Assembly: GCA_904419095.1 (NCBI GenBank)
Contig: CAJFQT010000089.1
Coordinates: 1-6,014 of the forward strand
Length of the DNA: 6,014 nt
From: an uncultured Clostridia bacterium
GTDB taxonomy: Bacteria; Bacillota; Clostridia; TANB77; CAG-508
Direction: 5' to 3'
The notes beneath the pieces are model-generated. The model searched no databases, had not been told where the DNA came from, and saw nothing but the letters and a program-made list of their open reading frames with translations. This document shows positions 5,953 to 6,014 of the stretch, piece by piece. Each line of letters begins with the position of its first letter. Position 1 is the stretch's first letter. The translations under genes and the position numbers were made by a program.

Positions 5953-6014
5953 ATGGAAAATAATGTACCAAGTAGTTATTATGCAATAATACCAGCATAC
6001 ATTAGGTATAATAA
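5953..6014 (+). CDS. N-terminus of a putative helix-turn-helix / replication-initiator-like protein, cut by window end
   Basis: Only 20 codons are present. ATG 5953 follows TAAGGAG (5937-5943) with a 9-base spacer. The residues SYYAIIPAYIRYN closely resemble the common opening 'YYAIIPANVRYD' of helix-turn-helix (HTH_36-type) proteins carried by phages, plasmids and integrative elements of Firmicutes, which act in element replication or regulation. This match is from memory and rests on a short segment; the DNA-binding domain itself would lie beyond the window. The family context fits the idea of an element inserted in dac. Confidence 0.65.
   Translation, partial: MENNVPSSYYAIIPAYIRYN

Larger units (their letters stand above)
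5658..6014 (+). mobile_element. Putative left end of an integrated element (phage/ICE-like), continuing past the window
   Basis: The dac homology stops at about 5657. What follows is about 295 bases of noncoding sequence with three strong inverted repeats, then a new promoter and the start of a gene resembling element-borne helix-turn-helix replication proteins. This is the expected look of an element inserted into dac. The exact edge (5655-5665) and element type are uncertain, because neither the other end nor an integrase is in the window. Confidence 0.45.

Overview
The window is very AT-rich (roughly a quarter to 30% G+C by eye), uses AGA for arginine and A/T-ending codons, and has AAGGAG-type ribosome binding sites, a T-box riboswitch, short U-tailed terminators and TTGnnn/TATAAT promoters. 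Together these point to a low-GC Firmicute, most likely a clostridial gut-type bacterium. TGA is not needed as a sense codon, since all tryptophans in the large synthetase gene are TGG. I cannot name the species.

Layout, all genes on the + strand. (1) From the left edge to 847: the 3' part of an Rpn/PD-(D/E)XK 'transposase_31' family nuclease gene, whose reading frame stays open to base 2, with a seven-unit 12-bp repeat near its end. (2) 842-1130: a promoter overlapping the rpn stop codon and a complete T-box leader. Its stem I, AGTA/GAA specifier loop, GTA (Val) specifier, stem III, F-box-like hairpin, T-box sequence and terminator can all be read. (3) 1254-3677: a valyl-tRNA synthetase of the short, archaeal/rickettsial-like form, which matches the GTA specifier. 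(4) 3840-4967: an unrecognised 375-aa protein with its own strong promoter and its own terminator. The best start is ATG 3840, not the upstream TTG at 3822. (5) 5187-5720: the front part of a DacF-like D-Ala-D-Ala carboxypeptidase (peptidase S11). It has a signal peptide, SxxK and SxN motifs, but homology stops abruptly right after the SANDC motif. (6) 5658-6014: sequence that does not continue dac. It has three strong inverted repeats in less than 200 bases, then a promoter, a ribosome binding site and the first 20 codons of a protein resembling the helix-turn-helix/replication-initiator proteins of phages and integrative elements.

The first three units form one coherent regulatory unit: uncharged tRNA-Val would open the T-box terminator and allow valS expression, and the same terminator would stop read-through from rpn. 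The most interesting point is the right side. The dac gene looks cut by an integrated element whose left end lies near 5655-5665, with the insulating hairpins and first element gene just inside. The unrecognised 375-aa gene and the hairpin-rich element end are the best places to look for something new. No CRISPR array, tRNA or rRNA gene was seen.
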